Shown: positions 1 through 9,251, numbered from the stretch's first letter. The stretch is DNA of 64,000 nt from Salidesulfovibrio onnuriiensis (GCF_008001235.1 NZ_CP040751.1:186001-250000); one strand, 5' to 3'. The notes: generated from the sequence alone by a model not told the origin. Numbers and translations are program-made.

Positions 1-83
1 GATTCCCAACCTACCATGTTCTGCCGGGATTCCCATTATTACCTGAGGCATGCATCCGGTCCTCGCACCATCGCGGGCAAAGG

Positions 84-1001
84 CTACTCTCCCCGCCCTT
101 CAACGACGCATTCCCGCCTGCCCGCCGTCCGCACGCGAAGGCCCGAGATAAGCGCGATGCCCGACAGCACGCAGGCGCAGCCGATGTAGTGGGTCCACTG
201 GAGCCGCTCGTGCAACACCAGGGCGGAGAGTATGACCGCCGAGAGCGGCATGATGCCCGTGAACACCCCGGCCACGGGCGTGGGAACCGGGACAATGCCC
301 GCGAACCAGAACAGGTAGGCCAGCACGGTGACGAACACGCCGTAATAGACCACGGCCCACCAGCCCGCCGCGCCGACACCGGAAAAATCCGTGACCGCCA
401 GTTCATACAACCCCGCAGGCAGGAACCAGAGCAGCCCGAAAAGCGAGACCACCGTGGCTGCGGCCAGCGGCGACATGGGCTCGGGCACCCACTTGCGAAA
501 GAGCAGGAACAGGGATTCCGCGACCACGGCCGCCAGCACCAACAGGTTCCCGGACAGGGACGAACCGGCAAGTTCGCCCTCGCCCACCATGTTCAGCACC
601 ATGACCCCCGCCACGGAAAACAGTATGCCGGACAAGGCCCGCAGCGAGGGCCTTTCGCGCCAGAAAACCCAGCCAAGAATGCCCATGCAGGCCGGGGTGG
701 TGCTGGTAATGATGCCTGCGGAGGCCGGGCTGGTCAGCTCCAGCCCGTAGAGCAGGAAGGTGGTGAACAGAAACGAGCCGCACAGGGCCTGGAGGCAGAG
801 CACGGCCCAGCTCCGCCGGGAAAGGACGGGCAGGCCGCCCTCGCGCCAGAACAGAATGGGCAGCAGCAGGGCCAGGGCCAGCACGAACCGGAGCATGGAG
901 GCCAGGAAAACCGGCAGCTGTTCCACCATGATCTTTCCGGCCACCACGGAACTGCCCACGATGACCATTGCCAGGGACAAATTAAGACACGCCTTGAACA
1001 T
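84..1001 (-). CDS. DMT-family (EamA) transporter
   Basis: This is a 305-residue inner-membrane carrier of the drug/metabolite transporter superfamily, most likely an exporter of an amino acid or another small metabolite. The protein is almost wholly hydrophobic and shows two EamA halves (about residues 5-140 and 150-290), giving the ten-segment length usual for the family. A good AGGAGG ribosome site sits just before the ATG. It lies 33 bases downstream of an AraC-type regulator on the same strand, so the two are probably co-transcribed and the regulator likely controls the exporter. The substrate cannot be read from sequence. Confidence 0.88.
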   Translation of the reverse strand: MFKACLNLSLAMVIVGSSVVAGKIMVEQLPVFLASMLRFVLALALLLPILFWREGGLPVLSRRSWAVLCLQALCGSFLFTTFLLYGLELTSPASAGIITSTTPACMGILGWVFWRERPSLRALSGILFSVAGVMVLNMVGEGELAGSSLSGNLLVLAAVVAESLFLLFRKWVPEPMSPLAAATVVSLFGLLWFLPAGLYELAVTDFSGVGAAGWWAVVYYGVFVTVLAYLFWFAGIVPVPTPVAGVFTGIMPLSAVILSALVLHERLQWTHYIGCACVLSGIALISGLRVRTAGRRECVVEGRGE

Positions 1002-1034
1002 GATTCCTCCTTTGAGGAACCAAGGCTATGCCCG

Positions 1035-1883
1035 TCAGGTCCGGCTGTTTTGAACGAAGTTGCGGTATCTTCCGGGAGTGATGCCGAACTGGCGGCGGAA
1101 CCAGCGGGTCAGGTGGCTCTGGTCGGAAAACCCGCATTCGGCGGCCACGTCCGCCAGCCGCAGCGGACCGGCCAGCAGTTTCTTGGCCCGGTTGACCCGC
1201 GCCTGCACCAGAAAGGCATGCGGGGTGATGCCCAGGTCGCGCTCGAACACACGCAAGAAGTGGAAGGGGCTCAGGTTGCCGAGCCGGGCCAGGTGTTCCA
1301 GGCTCACGTCCTCGGCCGGGTTGTCCCGCATGTATTCGCGGGCCAGGCGCACGGCGCGGTGCTCGTTGCCGATGCCCGGCCAGCCGGGGCGTTCCTCCCC
1401 ATGGCGATTGATCCAGTTGACCAGCAGCCGCAACAGGCGGGTCTGGCTTTCCAGGGAAGTCGCACCGCCGCTCTCCAGGGCCGCATGCGTTTCAAGGATG
1501 GTCCGGGCCAGGTCGGCGTCCTCGAGCACGCCCTTGCGGAAATGGGGCTGGCTGGGATTGGGGGTCAGTTCGGCGGCGGCCCGCAGCACCACCTCGGGCG
1601 GTAGGTAAAACATGCGGTAGATCCAGCCCGTGTCCGTGGCCGCGTGGCCGTCGTGGGCCTCGCCCGGCACCACCAGGTTGATGGTTCCCCGGGAGGCCAC
1701 CAGGTCCGCGCCCCGGTACCGGAAACCCATGGCCCCTTGCTCGATAAACCCCACGGCGTATTCTTCGTGGAAATGGCGGGAAAAGTGCTGGGTCACGTAG
1801 CGCGCCCGCAGCATTTCCACGTCTCCCCCGATAAACGGGACCACCTTGTAGGTGGCGATCTCCTCATGCTTGCCGTGTTTCAT
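1035..1883 (-). CDS. AraC-family transcriptional regulator
   Basis: This 282-residue regulator has an N-terminal cupin-like sensor (about residues 15-100, with a FSRHFHEEYAVG stretch typical of AraC_binding) and two C-terminal helix-turn-helix units (about 180-275, ending in the usual GFSDQSHLTRWFRRQFGITP signature). The ATG at 1883 is preceded by GGAG at a good distance. The open frame runs about 150 bases further upstream, but that extension looks unlike protein and is not used. The gene directly precedes the DMT transporter, which resembles the common arrangement of an AraC regulator controlling its own exporter gene. Confidence 0.88.
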   Translation of the reverse strand: MKHGKHEEIATYKVVPFIGGDVEMLRARYVTQHFSRHFHEEYAVGFIEQGAMGFRYRGADLVASRGTINLVVPGEAHDGHAATDTGWIYRMFYLPPEVVLRAAAELTPNPSQPHFRKGVLEDADLARTILETHAALESGGATSLESQTRLLRLLVNWINRHGEERPGWPGIGNEHRAVRLAREYMRDNPAEDVSLEHLARLGNLSPFHFLRVFERDLGITPHAFLVQARVNRAKKLLAGPLRLADVAAECGFSDQSHLTRWFRRQFGITPGRYRNFVQNSRT

Positions 1884-2055
1884 GCACCTGCTCCAGTATC
1901 CGCATACATAGGACACCGGGGGACGCTTGGGAAGGGGCGCATGGTAAAGAATAATTTCGGAAAAAACACAATACGCTGAAATGTAACGGGATAAAATAAG
2001 CCAGGAAGCCTTTGCCCTGCGCCATTGAACAGGCAACCGGCAGCTTACCGGAAAG

Positions 2056-3234
2056 CTACTCTTCCCGGGGCAGCAAAGGCAGGATCAGAAGCAGCAGCAA
2101 ACAGCACGCCCCCAGGAAGATGAACCCCAGGGAAAAGTCGCCGCGTTCTCCCAGGATGCCGAGCCCCCAAGGGATGACACCCACCCCGAGGATGGCGTTG
2201 ATGGGCCCCATGAAGGAAATGGCCGCCGTGCGCTTGCCAGGGTCGAACATCTTGGAAAGCAGGGTCAGGCCGGCCGGAAAAAAGATCACCGTGCACACGG
2301 GCTGAAGCAGGACCGCCACCACCAGCAACCCGCCCTGGGCCGACCCCAACAGAATGGTGGCCAGGCCGCAGCAGAAACAGTACACGGTCATGACCGGCTT
2401 GGCGCCCCACTTGTCCGTGAGCCAGCCGCCCAGCAGGGAGACGAAGACCGCGGCCACGCGGGAAACGGCCAAAAGCTGGTTGGCGGCCTCGCGGGTGTAG
2501 CCGTGCTCCTCGATCAGGAACAGGGGCATCATGGAATAAGGCCCCAGGGCCATGCCCACGGCCCAGGCGCAGCAAACCACCAGCAGCCAGAAGCGCACGG
2601 AACGCAGCACCACTCCGGCCTCGCTGGAAAACGGCGTCACACCGGGGAAGTCCCCGCCGGTGCCGAACCTGAGAAAATACGCCCCCAGCAGAAGCTGGCA
2701 GCCTCCCAGCAGCGCCAGGCTGGACCGCCAGCCCCACCAGAGCAGCACCAGTTCGGCAAGAAGCGGGGCGGCGATGAACGCCGTGTTGGGTGCCAATTCG
2801 TGCAGGGAAAGGGTCTTGCCCCAGTCCTCCTTGCGCACCAGGGAGGTGACCACGGCAATGCCCGAGGGCAAATACAGCCCCACGCAGACGCCCAGTGCCA
2901 GGAAAATCCACTGCAGGGACTGGTGCGACCAGGCATGGGAGGCGACCAGGGCCATGCAACCCACGATCACGGCGGACCAGCCCACGGTCCTGCGGTGGCC
3001 GATCTCCCGGGAGAGAAAACCGCTCAGGAACAGGCCGATGCCGTTGCCCATGCCCAGGGCCAGGAAAACGCCGCCGGCATGGGCGTGGGAAAAGCCCAGC
3101 TCCGCCTCCACCACGGGCATGAGCGGCCCCAGGGTTATCCGGGTGAGAAAATTGAGGAAAAAGAGGAACACCACCAGCAGCACCGCCGGAAGCGTGCGCG
3201 CCAGGGGTCTGGAGTCGGTTTCGGGTCTTGCCAT
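2056..3234 (-). CDS. Major facilitator superfamily transporter
   Basis: This 392-residue polytopic protein has the twelve-segment hydrophobic profile of MFS carriers. A conserved loop follows the second segment (SGFLSREIGHRRTVG, the motif A position) and the pattern repeats in the second half (GGWLTDKWGAKPVMT). It is probably a proton-coupled single-component transporter in the inner membrane. No strong ribosome site is visible before the ATG. It is a separate unit from the AraC/DMT pair, 170 bases upstream of that regulator. The substrate is unknown. Confidence 0.85.
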   Translation of the reverse strand: MARPETDSRPLARTLPAVLLVVFLFFLNFLTRITLGPLMPVVEAELGFSHAHAGGVFLALGMGNGIGLFLSGFLSREIGHRRTVGWSAVIVGCMALVASHAWSHQSLQWIFLALGVCVGLYLPSGIAVVTSLVRKEDWGKTLSLHELAPNTAFIAAPLLAELVLLWWGWRSSLALLGGCQLLLGAYFLRFGTGGDFPGVTPFSSEAGVVLRSVRFWLLVVCCAWAVGMALGPYSMMPLFLIEEHGYTREAANQLLAVSRVAAVFVSLLGGWLTDKWGAKPVMTVYCFCCGLATILLGSAQGGLLVVAVLLQPVCTVIFFPAGLTLLSKMFDPGKRTAAISFMGPINAILGVGVIPWGLGILGERGDFSLGFIFLGACCLLLLLILPLLPREE

Positions 3235-3457
3235 ACTGAGGCGTGTCTACCCACTTGACCGCTTCCAGGCAACCTCATATTCATGTTATTATAAGAATAT
3301 GCACCTTGACCCATACCTAGTAAGCCGGTAAAAAATGATGACCTCGCATGAAATTTGAAAATCTGCGAAGGGTTAGGGGGAAACTCCCGGGCGCCGCCCA
3401 AAATCCTGTTTGAACACCCGTCCGCCACCGGACTCACGACTGATTGGAGGAATCTTT

Positions 3458-3916
3458 ATGGACGTTGAACTGGCCAAACCCTTCATCAAAGCAGCGGTCG
3501 ACGTGCTTTCAACCATGGCCTTCATCCACCCCAAGGTAGGCAAGCCCTTCGTGAAGAAGAACAACACCGCCACCGGCGACGTGACCGGCCTGGTGGGGCT
3601 GACCGGCGAACAAAACGGCAGCGTTTCCCTGTCCTTTACCAGAGACTGCGCCGTGGCCATCGTCAAGAATATGCTGGGAGATGAAATCGAGGACATCGTT
3701 TCCGACGTGAAGGACGCCGTGGGTGAAATGACCAACATGATTTCCGGGCAGGCCCGCGCGGGGCTGGCGGAAAGAGGCCTGGTCTTCCAGGGCTCCACCC
3801 CCACGGTGATCATGGGAGACAACCACACCATTTCCCACCTGGCCAAATCGCCGATCATGGCCATTCCCTTCACCACGGAGGCCGGCGGCTTCACCATTGA
3901 GTTCTGTTTTGAATAG
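3458..3916 (+). CDS. CheX-like chemotaxis phosphatase domain protein
   Basis: This 152-residue single-domain protein belongs to the CheC/CheX/FliY phosphatase fold, which dephosphorylates phospho-CheY-type receivers. The family's active-site pattern D-x3-E-x2-N-x21-P is present as Asp86, Glu90, Asn93 and Pro115. The start is fixed by GGAGG seven bases upstream of the ATG. An in-frame ATG 48 bases earlier is less likely. It lies 45 bases upstream of a HEAT-repeat protein carrying a receiver domain, which is a plausible substrate or partner. No other chemotaxis core genes are adjacent, so it is an orphan CheX. Confidence 0.85.
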   Translation: MDVELAKPFIKAAVDVLSTMAFIHPKVGKPFVKKNNTATGDVTGLVGLTGEQNGSVSLSFTRDCAVAIVKNMLGDEIEDIVSDVKDAVGEMTNMISGQARAGLAERGLVFQGSTPTVIMGDNHTISHLAKSPIMAIPFTTEAGGFTIEFCFE

Positions 3917-3961
3917 CGTCCGCTAACCCCGACCTCTAAAGCGAAGCAGGGAGCATAACGC

Positions 3962-5545
3962 ATGGGCACGCTTGATGATTTTCGCAACAAGGAATTCCTC
4001 GACCAGATAACCATTCTGAACGAGATCGCGGGCAGCAAGGATTCGGCCAACCTGCCCGCCCTCGTGGATCTGCTCAAGAACCCTGTGGGCGACACCTCCA
4101 TCGACTACATGGTGGTCAACGCCCTCAACGCGGTGCTCTCCCAGAACGAGGCCGACACCGTGGCGGGCATGAACGACGACCACGCCGGGTACCGCATCCT
4201 GTGCATCCGCGTGGCCGGCGAATACGGGTTCAAGTCCGCATCCCCCGCCCTGGTCTCCCTGGCCGAGGCCGAGGCCGATCCGGACCGGCTCATGGAGGTA
4301 CTGACCTCCCTGGCCCGCATTGCCGACCCTGCGGCCCTGCCGGTGTTCCGCAAATATCTCGAACATGAGGACCCGTTCGTTGTGGCCTTGTGCATCGAGG
4401 CCCTGGGCAAGCTCAGGGACCTGGAATCCGTGGGTTTCCTCAAAAAAATCATCAACGACAGCGAAGCCCCGGACCGCTACGAAATCTGCGACATCACCAC
4501 CTGGAAGGCGGTGGAGGCCCTGGCCTCCTTCGACACCGAAGACACCCTGGCCTTCCTGGTGGAAAAGCTGCACCACAAGAACCCCACGGTGCGCCGCATC
4601 ATCACCGACGCCATGACCGCCATCGGCTCCCCGGCCATCCCCCTGCTCCTGGCCGCCTTCGAGGAAGGCGACACGGACATGAAGATCCTGACCGCCAACG
4701 TGCTCGGCTTCATCGGCGACAAGGCCTGTGCGGACGGCCTGGTGGCCTCCTTCGACAAGGGCCTGGCCAAGGACAGCAACGTGCGCTACGCCCTGTACGA
4801 GGCGCTGGGCCGCGTGGGGTCCATGAAGGGCATCATCTGCCTGGTGGACGGGCTCACCGAAGAGGACGAGCTCACGCTCATGTCCGTGGTCGGCGGGCTG
4901 GAAAAACACGTCAATCCCGGCATCGTGGCCAAGCTCAACGGGCTGGTTTCCGCAGCCACGGAACAGAGCGCCCGCCTTTCCAAGGCCATCATCAGCTGCG
5001 GCGCCACGGGCCTGTTCGACGCCCTGTACGAAAACCAGGGCGCGGGCGACGCACTGGTGGACGCCCTGTGTTCCTCCAAGGACCCGGCCATCCTCGACCA
5101 GTTCCGCCAGCTTCTTTCGGATATCGGCGGTTCCCGGGCAGAGACCGACCTGGCCAAGCTGCCCGCCCCCGAGGCGGGAACGCACAAGGCCCTGGCCGCG
5201 GACGACTCCCGGTCCATGTGCGCCATGCACAAGGCCATCCTCACGGATCTGGGCTACGAGGCCTTTGTGGCCGGCAACGGGCAGGAGGCCTACGACTTCA
5301 TCGAGCAGGGCGAAAACTTCGACATCGTGGTCACGGACATGAACATGCCCATCATGGATGGCATGGAGCTGGTGGGAAAGATCCGCAACACCCCCGGCTT
5401 CGAGGATACGCCTGTGATCATGGTCACCACCGAATCCGAGGCCTCGCAGCAGAACCTGGCCGAAAAGACCGGCGTCACCGCCTTCATCACCAAGCCGTTC
5501 AAGCCCGAAGAGCTGAAAGCCAAGATCCAGGAACTGGTCGGCTAG
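3962..5545 (+). CDS. HEAT-repeat protein with C-terminal receiver domain
   Basis: This 527-residue cytoplasmic protein has an N-terminal solenoid of HEAT/PBS-type alpha-helical repeats (about residues 1-390, with repeated ALGKLRD/ALGRVGS-like helices). A response-regulator receiver follows (about 408-527). The receiver has the acidic pair Asp414/Asp415, phospho-acceptor Asp459 in VVTDMNMP, and Lys511 in ITKPF, so it should be phosphorylatable. There is no DNA-binding or enzymatic output domain, so the HEAT scaffold probably acts by protein binding. It follows a CheX phosphatase gene in the same direction and ends at a strong intrinsic terminator. Confidence 0.85.
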   Translation: MGTLDDFRNKEFLDQITILNEIAGSKDSANLPALVDLLKNPVGDTSIDYMVVNALNAVLSQNEADTVAGMNDDHAGYRILCIRVAGEYGFKSASPALVSLAEAEADPDRLMEVLTSLARIADPAALPVFRKYLEHEDPFVVALCIEALGKLRDLESVGFLKKIINDSEAPDRYEICDITTWKAVEALASFDTEDTLAFLVEKLHHKNPTVRRIITDAMTAIGSPAIPLLLAAFEEGDTDMKILTANVLGFIGDKACADGLVASFDKGLAKDSNVRYALYEALGRVGSMKGIICLVDGLTEEDELTLMSVVGGLEKHVNPGIVAKLNGLVSAATEQSARLSKAIISCGATGLFDALYENQGAGDALVDALCSSKDPAILDQFRQLLSDIGGSRAETDLAKLPAPEAGTHKALAADDSRSMCAMHKAILTDLGYEAFVAGNGQEAYDFIEQGENFDIVVTDMNMPIMDGMELVGKIRNTPGFEDTPVIMVTTESEASQQNLAEKTGVTAFITKPFKPEELKAKIQELVG

Positions 5546-5567
5546 GACACACCACAAAGACAACAGA

Positions 5568-5596
5568 AGCCCCGGTCACATGGCCGGGGCTTTTTT
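5568..5596 (+). terminator. Intrinsic terminator after the HEAT-receiver gene
   Basis: A perfect 8-base stem (AGCCCCGG paired with CCGGGGCT) with an 8-base loop is followed at once by six T residues. It lies 23 bases after the stop codon and closes the CheX/HEAT-receiver unit. Confidence 0.9.
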
Positions 5597-5687
5597 GTTT
5601 CTTTGATCAGGCCCAACGCAAGGCGGATCCCCCCCTTGTATCCCCTCTCACTAGACAAATCCCGCCGCACCGACCAAGAACTCACAA

Positions 5688-5798
5688 GGCTGTTCAGAAT
5701 GGTTCGAGTACAAGGCGTAAAAAAAGTCGGTCCGCAACGTATATCACGTTAGAAACCGACCTTCTTAAAACAACAAAGTAATCGGGCCGTTATGAACA
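5688..5798. repeat. Dispersed palindromic repeat, copy A
   Basis: This is a long imperfect inverted repeat whose outer arms are TGTTCAGAATGG (left) and the complement of TGTTCATAACGG (right). The inner core is CAAGGCGTAAAAAAAGTCGG, then CGTATAT near the centre. It shares arms and core with six other copies in this window. It lies in the 374-base gap between the convergent HEAT-receiver and tatD genes, and no gene is seen in that gap. The boundaries are where arm pairing fades. Confidence 0.75.
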
Positions 5799-5810
5799 TA
5801 TTTTAACACA

Positions 5811-5932
5811 AGACGGTCAAAAAGAGTGCAGATACAAGGAGAAAGAAAAGGGCTGGCCCGACGTGTATCAAGCATACACGAGGGTCAGCCTTTATTGCAT
5901 CGACAAAGTAGATGCGCCCTTATCGGCCGTCT
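5811..5932. repeat. Dispersed palindromic repeat, copy A2, overlapping the end of tatD
   Basis: The outer arms begin AGACGG and end CCGTCT, and the centre is GTGTATC-AAGC-ATACACGAGG. The inner stem (AAAGGGCTGGCCC with its partner GGGTCAGCCTTT) followed by a run of T on the minus strand looks able to act as the tatD terminator. The last few codons and the stop of tatD lie in its right arm. It is the same family as copy A. Confidence 0.7.
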
Positions 5933-6753
5933 TGATCCAGGCGGAAAAAACGGCGGGCATTCTCGCCCAGAATGCGCCAGATGTCGGCGAGGCTGATGCC
6001 CTTGAGCAGGGCCACCCTCTCGGCGGTGAACACCGCGTAGGCGGGTTCGTTGCGCTTGCCGCGCCACGGCTCGGGCGAAAGATACGGACAGTCGGTCTCC
6101 ACCACCATGCGCTCCAGGGGCAGCTGCGAAACCGCCGCGTGCAGGTCGTGGTTGGCCTTGTAGGTCACCGGGCCGGGCAAAGAGATGTGCCAGCCGTTGG
6201 CGATGATTTCCCGGGCCTGCTCCGTGTCGCCGCCAAAGCAGTGCCAGAGCAGCGGGTAGTCCCTGAAGCCCTCCTCCACCAGGATTTCCATGGTGGCCTC
6301 GTGCGCGTCGCGGGAATGGATGACCACGGGCAGTTCCAGCTCCCGGGCCAGGACAAGCTGCCTGCGAAAGGCGTCGCGCTGCACTTCCGGGGCAACCCTG
6401 TCCCAGTAGAAATCCAGGCCTATCTCGCCCACTGCCTTGAGCCTCGGGTCGTCCTGAAAACGCTCGCGCATGCGCGCCAGCGCATCGTCGGTGAGCTCGT
6501 CGGCCTCGTTGGGATGCACGCCCATGAGAAAAAAGACCTCGGGGTGACCTTCAAAGAGATGTTGCTTGGCGTCATAGGCGTCCGGTCCCAGAAAGACGTT
6601 GCCGACGGACGCGATGCCGCAGGCACGGGCGCGGGCCAGCACCGCTTCGCGGTCCTCGTCAAAGTCCTCCATGTCCAAGTGGGCGTGCGTTTCCACGCCC
6701 ACGAGGGCCAGCTCCAGGGATTCGGGCTCCCGGCGTTTCTTTTTCTTGGCCAC
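5920..6753 (-). CDS. TatD-family metal-dependent hydrolase
   Basis: This is a 277-residue TIM-barrel metallohydrolase of the TatD DNase family, members of which act as 3'-5' exonucleases or deoxyribonucleases. The family motifs are all present in order: ETHAHLD near the N-terminus, GVHPNE, AVGEIGLDFYWD, VVIHSRDA, LWHCFGG and VVETDCPYLSPEP with the following RGKRNEP. A GTG start at 6753 is chosen, preceded by AGGA. An in-frame ATG at 6813 would add 20 residues encoded largely by a dispersed repeat arm, which is unlikely. Both ends of the gene abut copies of that repeat. Confidence 0.85.
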   Translation of the reverse strand: MAKKKKRREPESLELALVGVETHAHLDMEDFDEDREAVLARARACGIASVGNVFLGPDAYDAKQHLFEGHPEVFFLMGVHPNEADELTDDALARMRERFQDDPRLKAVGEIGLDFYWDRVAPEVQRDAFRRQLVLARELELPVVIHSRDAHEATMEILVEEGFRDYPLLWHCFGGDTEQAREIIANGWHISLPGPVTYKANHDLHAAVSQLPLERMVVETDCPYLSPEPWRGKRNEPAYAVFTAERVALLKGISLADIWRILGENARRFFRLDQDGR

Positions 6754-6788
6754 TGTTCTGTTTCCTAAAGTACTTTTCTCTTCAATGA

Positions 6789-6860
6789 GCTGTTCAGAAA
6801 GGTTCGAGTGCAAGGCACAAGGTCAAGTTGATAACGCAGCAATCGAGCCCTTATGGAAGC
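6789..6860. repeat. Dispersed palindromic repeat, copy B (centre-deleted)
   Basis: The left arm is GCTGTTCAGAAAGGTTCGAG followed by TGCAAGGCACAA. The right arm is AACGCAGCAATCGAGCCC then TTATGG. The central CGTATAT/ATACGCGAGG part seen in other copies is missing. It sits in the gap between cysS and tatD. Confidence 0.7.
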
Positions 6861-6864
6861 CGGA

Positions 6865-8322
6865 CTAGGCAACGTCCCAGGTAGCGCCCTGCGGCGTGTC
6901 CTTGACTTCCACGCCCATGGCGGCCAGCTCGTCGCGGATCTCGTCGGAACGGGCAAAATCCTTGTTCTTGCGGGCCTCCTGGCGCTCGTCCAGCTTGGCC
7001 TGCACGGCCGCCGAGTCGATCTCCTTGCGGGCGGCGCGGTTGTTGCGCAGCTCGGCGAGGAATTCCTGCGGATCGCGGCCAAACACGCCCAGGACCTCGG
7101 CCCAGCCCTCCACCGCGGCGCGGATGCGCTGCCAGAGGTCGCGCGCGCCTTCGGCCTTGCGCAGGTTCTTGTCCTCGGCAATGCGCCCGGCCAGACGGAT
7201 GGCGTTGAACAGCTGGCCCATGGCCCCTGCGGTGTTCATGTCGTCTTCCATGGCCTCAAGCCACTTGGCCTCGATCTCGTCCATTTCCCTGACCATTTCC
7301 TCGGGGAACGGGGACTTCTTCCAGTTGGCCTTTTCCAGCTCGACGGCGATCTGGGCCAGGGCCGAATACACGCGTTTGATGCCCTTTTCCGCTTCCTCCA
7401 GGGCGTCGAAGGAAAAGTCCAGGGGGCTGCGGTAGTGCATGGTCAGCAGAAAGTAGCGCAGGGTCTCGGGCAGGAACTGGGCCAGGATGTCCCGGATGGT
7501 GAAGAAGTTGCCCAGGGACTTGGACATCTTCTCGGAGTTGATCTGCACGAACCCGTTGTGGACCCAGAAATTGGCGAAGGGCTTGCCCGTTGCCGCCTCG
7601 GACTGTGCGATCTCGTTCTCGTGGTGCGGGAAGGCCAGGTCCTGGCCGCCACCGTGGATATCCAGGGGCAGGGAGGAATACTTCTCGCTCATGGCCGAGC
7701 ATTCCAGGTGCCATCCCGGACGGCCCGGGCCCCAGGGGCTTTCCCAGGAAGGTTCGCCCGGCTTGGCCCCCTTCCACAGGGCAAAGTCCAGGGGGTCCTC
7801 CTTGAGCTCGCCCGGCTCGATGCGCGCACCGGATTCCAGCTCGTCGATATTGCGGCCCGAGAGCTTGCCGTAGCCCTCGAAGGTGCGCACGCGGAAATAG
7901 ACGTCGCCGTTGTCCGCGGCATAGGCGTGACCCTTTCCGATGAGCTCTTCGGTGAGCTTGATCATCTCGGGGATGTGCTCGGTGCACTTGGGCTCAACGC
8001 CGGCCCGCAGCACGCCCAGGCGGTCCATGTCCACGTAGAACTCGTTGATGTATTTCTCGGCGATCTCGCCGGACTCCTTGCCCAGCTCGTTGGCGCGCTT
8101 GATGATCTTGTCGTCGATATCCGTAAAGTTGCGCATGAAATTGACTTCATAGCCCTTGCTGCGCAGGTAGCGGTAAAGCACGTCGAAGACCACGCTGGAA
8201 CGGGCATGGCCGATATGACAGAGGTCGTAGGCGGTGATGCCGCAGACATACATGTTGACCTTGTTTCCGTTCTGGGGGGTGAATTCCTGCTTCTTGCGCG
8301 CAAGGGTGTTGTACAGTCTCAT
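6865..8322 (-). CDS. cysS: Cysteinyl-tRNA synthetase
   Basis: This 485-residue class I aminoacyl-tRNA synthetase charges tRNA-Cys in the cytoplasm. The adenylate-site motifs HIGH (His36-His39) and KMSKS (in NSEKMSKSLGN) are intact. The zinc ligands of the family are recognisable as Cys27 in YVCGITAYD, the Cys in HLECSAMS, and the His/Glu of HHENEIAQSE. Length is normal for bacterial CysRS. It lies between an envelope protein gene and tatD on the same strand, with a dispersed repeat separating it from tatD. Confidence 0.97.
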   Translation of the reverse strand: MRLYNTLARKKQEFTPQNGNKVNMYVCGITAYDLCHIGHARSSVVFDVLYRYLRSKGYEVNFMRNFTDIDDKIIKRANELGKESGEIAEKYINEFYVDMDRLGVLRAGVEPKCTEHIPEMIKLTEELIGKGHAYAADNGDVYFRVRTFEGYGKLSGRNIDELESGARIEPGELKEDPLDFALWKGAKPGEPSWESPWGPGRPGWHLECSAMSEKYSSLPLDIHGGGQDLAFPHHENEIAQSEAATGKPFANFWVHNGFVQINSEKMSKSLGNFFTIRDILAQFLPETLRYFLLTMHYRSPLDFSFDALEEAEKGIKRVYSALAQIAVELEKANWKKSPFPEEMVREMDEIEAKWLEAMEDDMNTAGAMGQLFNAIRLAGRIAEDKNLRKAEGARDLWQRIRAAVEGWAEVLGVFGRDPQEFLAELRNNRAARKEIDSAAVQAKLDERQEARKNKDFARSDEIRDELAAMGVEVKDTPQGATWDVA

Positions 8323-8356
8323 TGTTCTGCTCCGAATATTCGCTTTGATTTATACG

Positions 8357-9250
8357 CTATTGCTCTTCACCGGCCGCCCGGGACTCCACCAGGAGATCCA
8401 GCAGCCGGATGCTTTCAAACACGTCCCGGCCCATGAAGAAATAGAGCCAGGGCACGGGCTCCTCGGGCGTGGCCTTGATCACCAGCGTTCCGGGATCCTT
8501 GACGAACTCCCCGAGGTTCAGGAAGGCCTGCATGGCCTGCTCGTTTCCCTGCACCTTGGCGGCCGCAGCCAGGCTGCCCACCTCGCTGGAAACAAAGGCG
8601 CGGGCCTCTTCCCGGTCCATGTTCCGGTGCATGGAGTAGACGTCCAGGACGCGGTCCATGAGTCCGCTGTCCGCAAAGGAAATGTCCATGCCCAGGATCT
8701 GCAGCCCCACCAGGCTTTCCGGCCGGAACTCGTCGATGTTCACGCCGCCGAAACCGCCCCTGAAGGTGAAGTCGCCCAGCTCCGGGGACCGGAACCGGAA
8801 ATCCTGCACCTGCAGGGCGTTCTTGCCCGGATCAAAGGCGTAGTCAAGGGTGCAGTCGCCGCGCAGCTCCACCATGCCCAGCTCCTTGAACAGGCTGGCC
8901 AGGGGTCCCAGGTGGGGCACGTCCACGGGCAGGACCACCCCGTCGGCCTTCACGCTCATGGCGTGGGGGACCTCGTGGCGCTGGTCAAAGTCGGAAAAGA
9001 CCACCTTGTCGGCGAAAAAGCGCTCGTCCCCCTTGCGCAGGTCCACCTCGGTGAGGGTCACCGCATAGGTTCTGAAATTCACGTCCAGCCGGGAATAGTT
9101 GAGCTCCATGTCCGGCACCTTTTCCACGGCCTCCTGCAGCCCCTTTTCCACGGTGTCGTGCACGTACCACTGCATGCCCGCGTAAAACAGGACCACGAAG
9201 AGAACAAAGGCGACGAGGAACTTCGAAATTCGAGGGAGCCACTTTTTCAC
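8357..9250 (-). CDS. Uncharacterised membrane-anchored envelope protein
   Basis: I do not recognise a specific family for this 297-residue protein. It has a single N-terminal membrane segment (about residues 9-27) and then a long beta-rich soluble part, presumably periplasmic. The part has alternating hydrophobic strands reminiscent of AsmA/DUF-type envelope proteins (for example LTEVDLRKGDERFFADKVVF). It starts with GTG one base after the stop of ispDF and uses GGGAG inside the end of that gene, so the two are translationally coupled. A role in the envelope is inferred only from topology. Confidence 0.7.
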   Translation of the reverse strand: MKKWLPRISKFLVAFVLFVVLFYAGMQWYVHDTVEKGLQEAVEKVPDMELNYSRLDVNFRTYAVTLTEVDLRKGDERFFADKVVFSDFDQRHEVPHAMSVKADGVVLPVDVPHLGPLASLFKELGMVELRGDCTLDYAFDPGKNALQVQDFRFRSPELGDFTFRGGFGGVNIDEFRPESLVGLQILGMDISFADSGLMDRVLDVYSMHRNMDREEARAFVSSEVGSLAAAAKVQGNEQAMQAFLNLGEFVKDPGTLVIKATPEEPVPWLYFFMGRDVFESIRLLDLLVESRAAGEEQ

Positions 9251-9251
9251 G

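Noticed and set aside
189..1604. A 471-codon plus-strand frame across the DMT and AraC genes
   Set aside because: It runs opposite two well-supported genes, its protein is Gln/His/Gly-rich low-complexity, and it has no ribosome site or recognisable domain.
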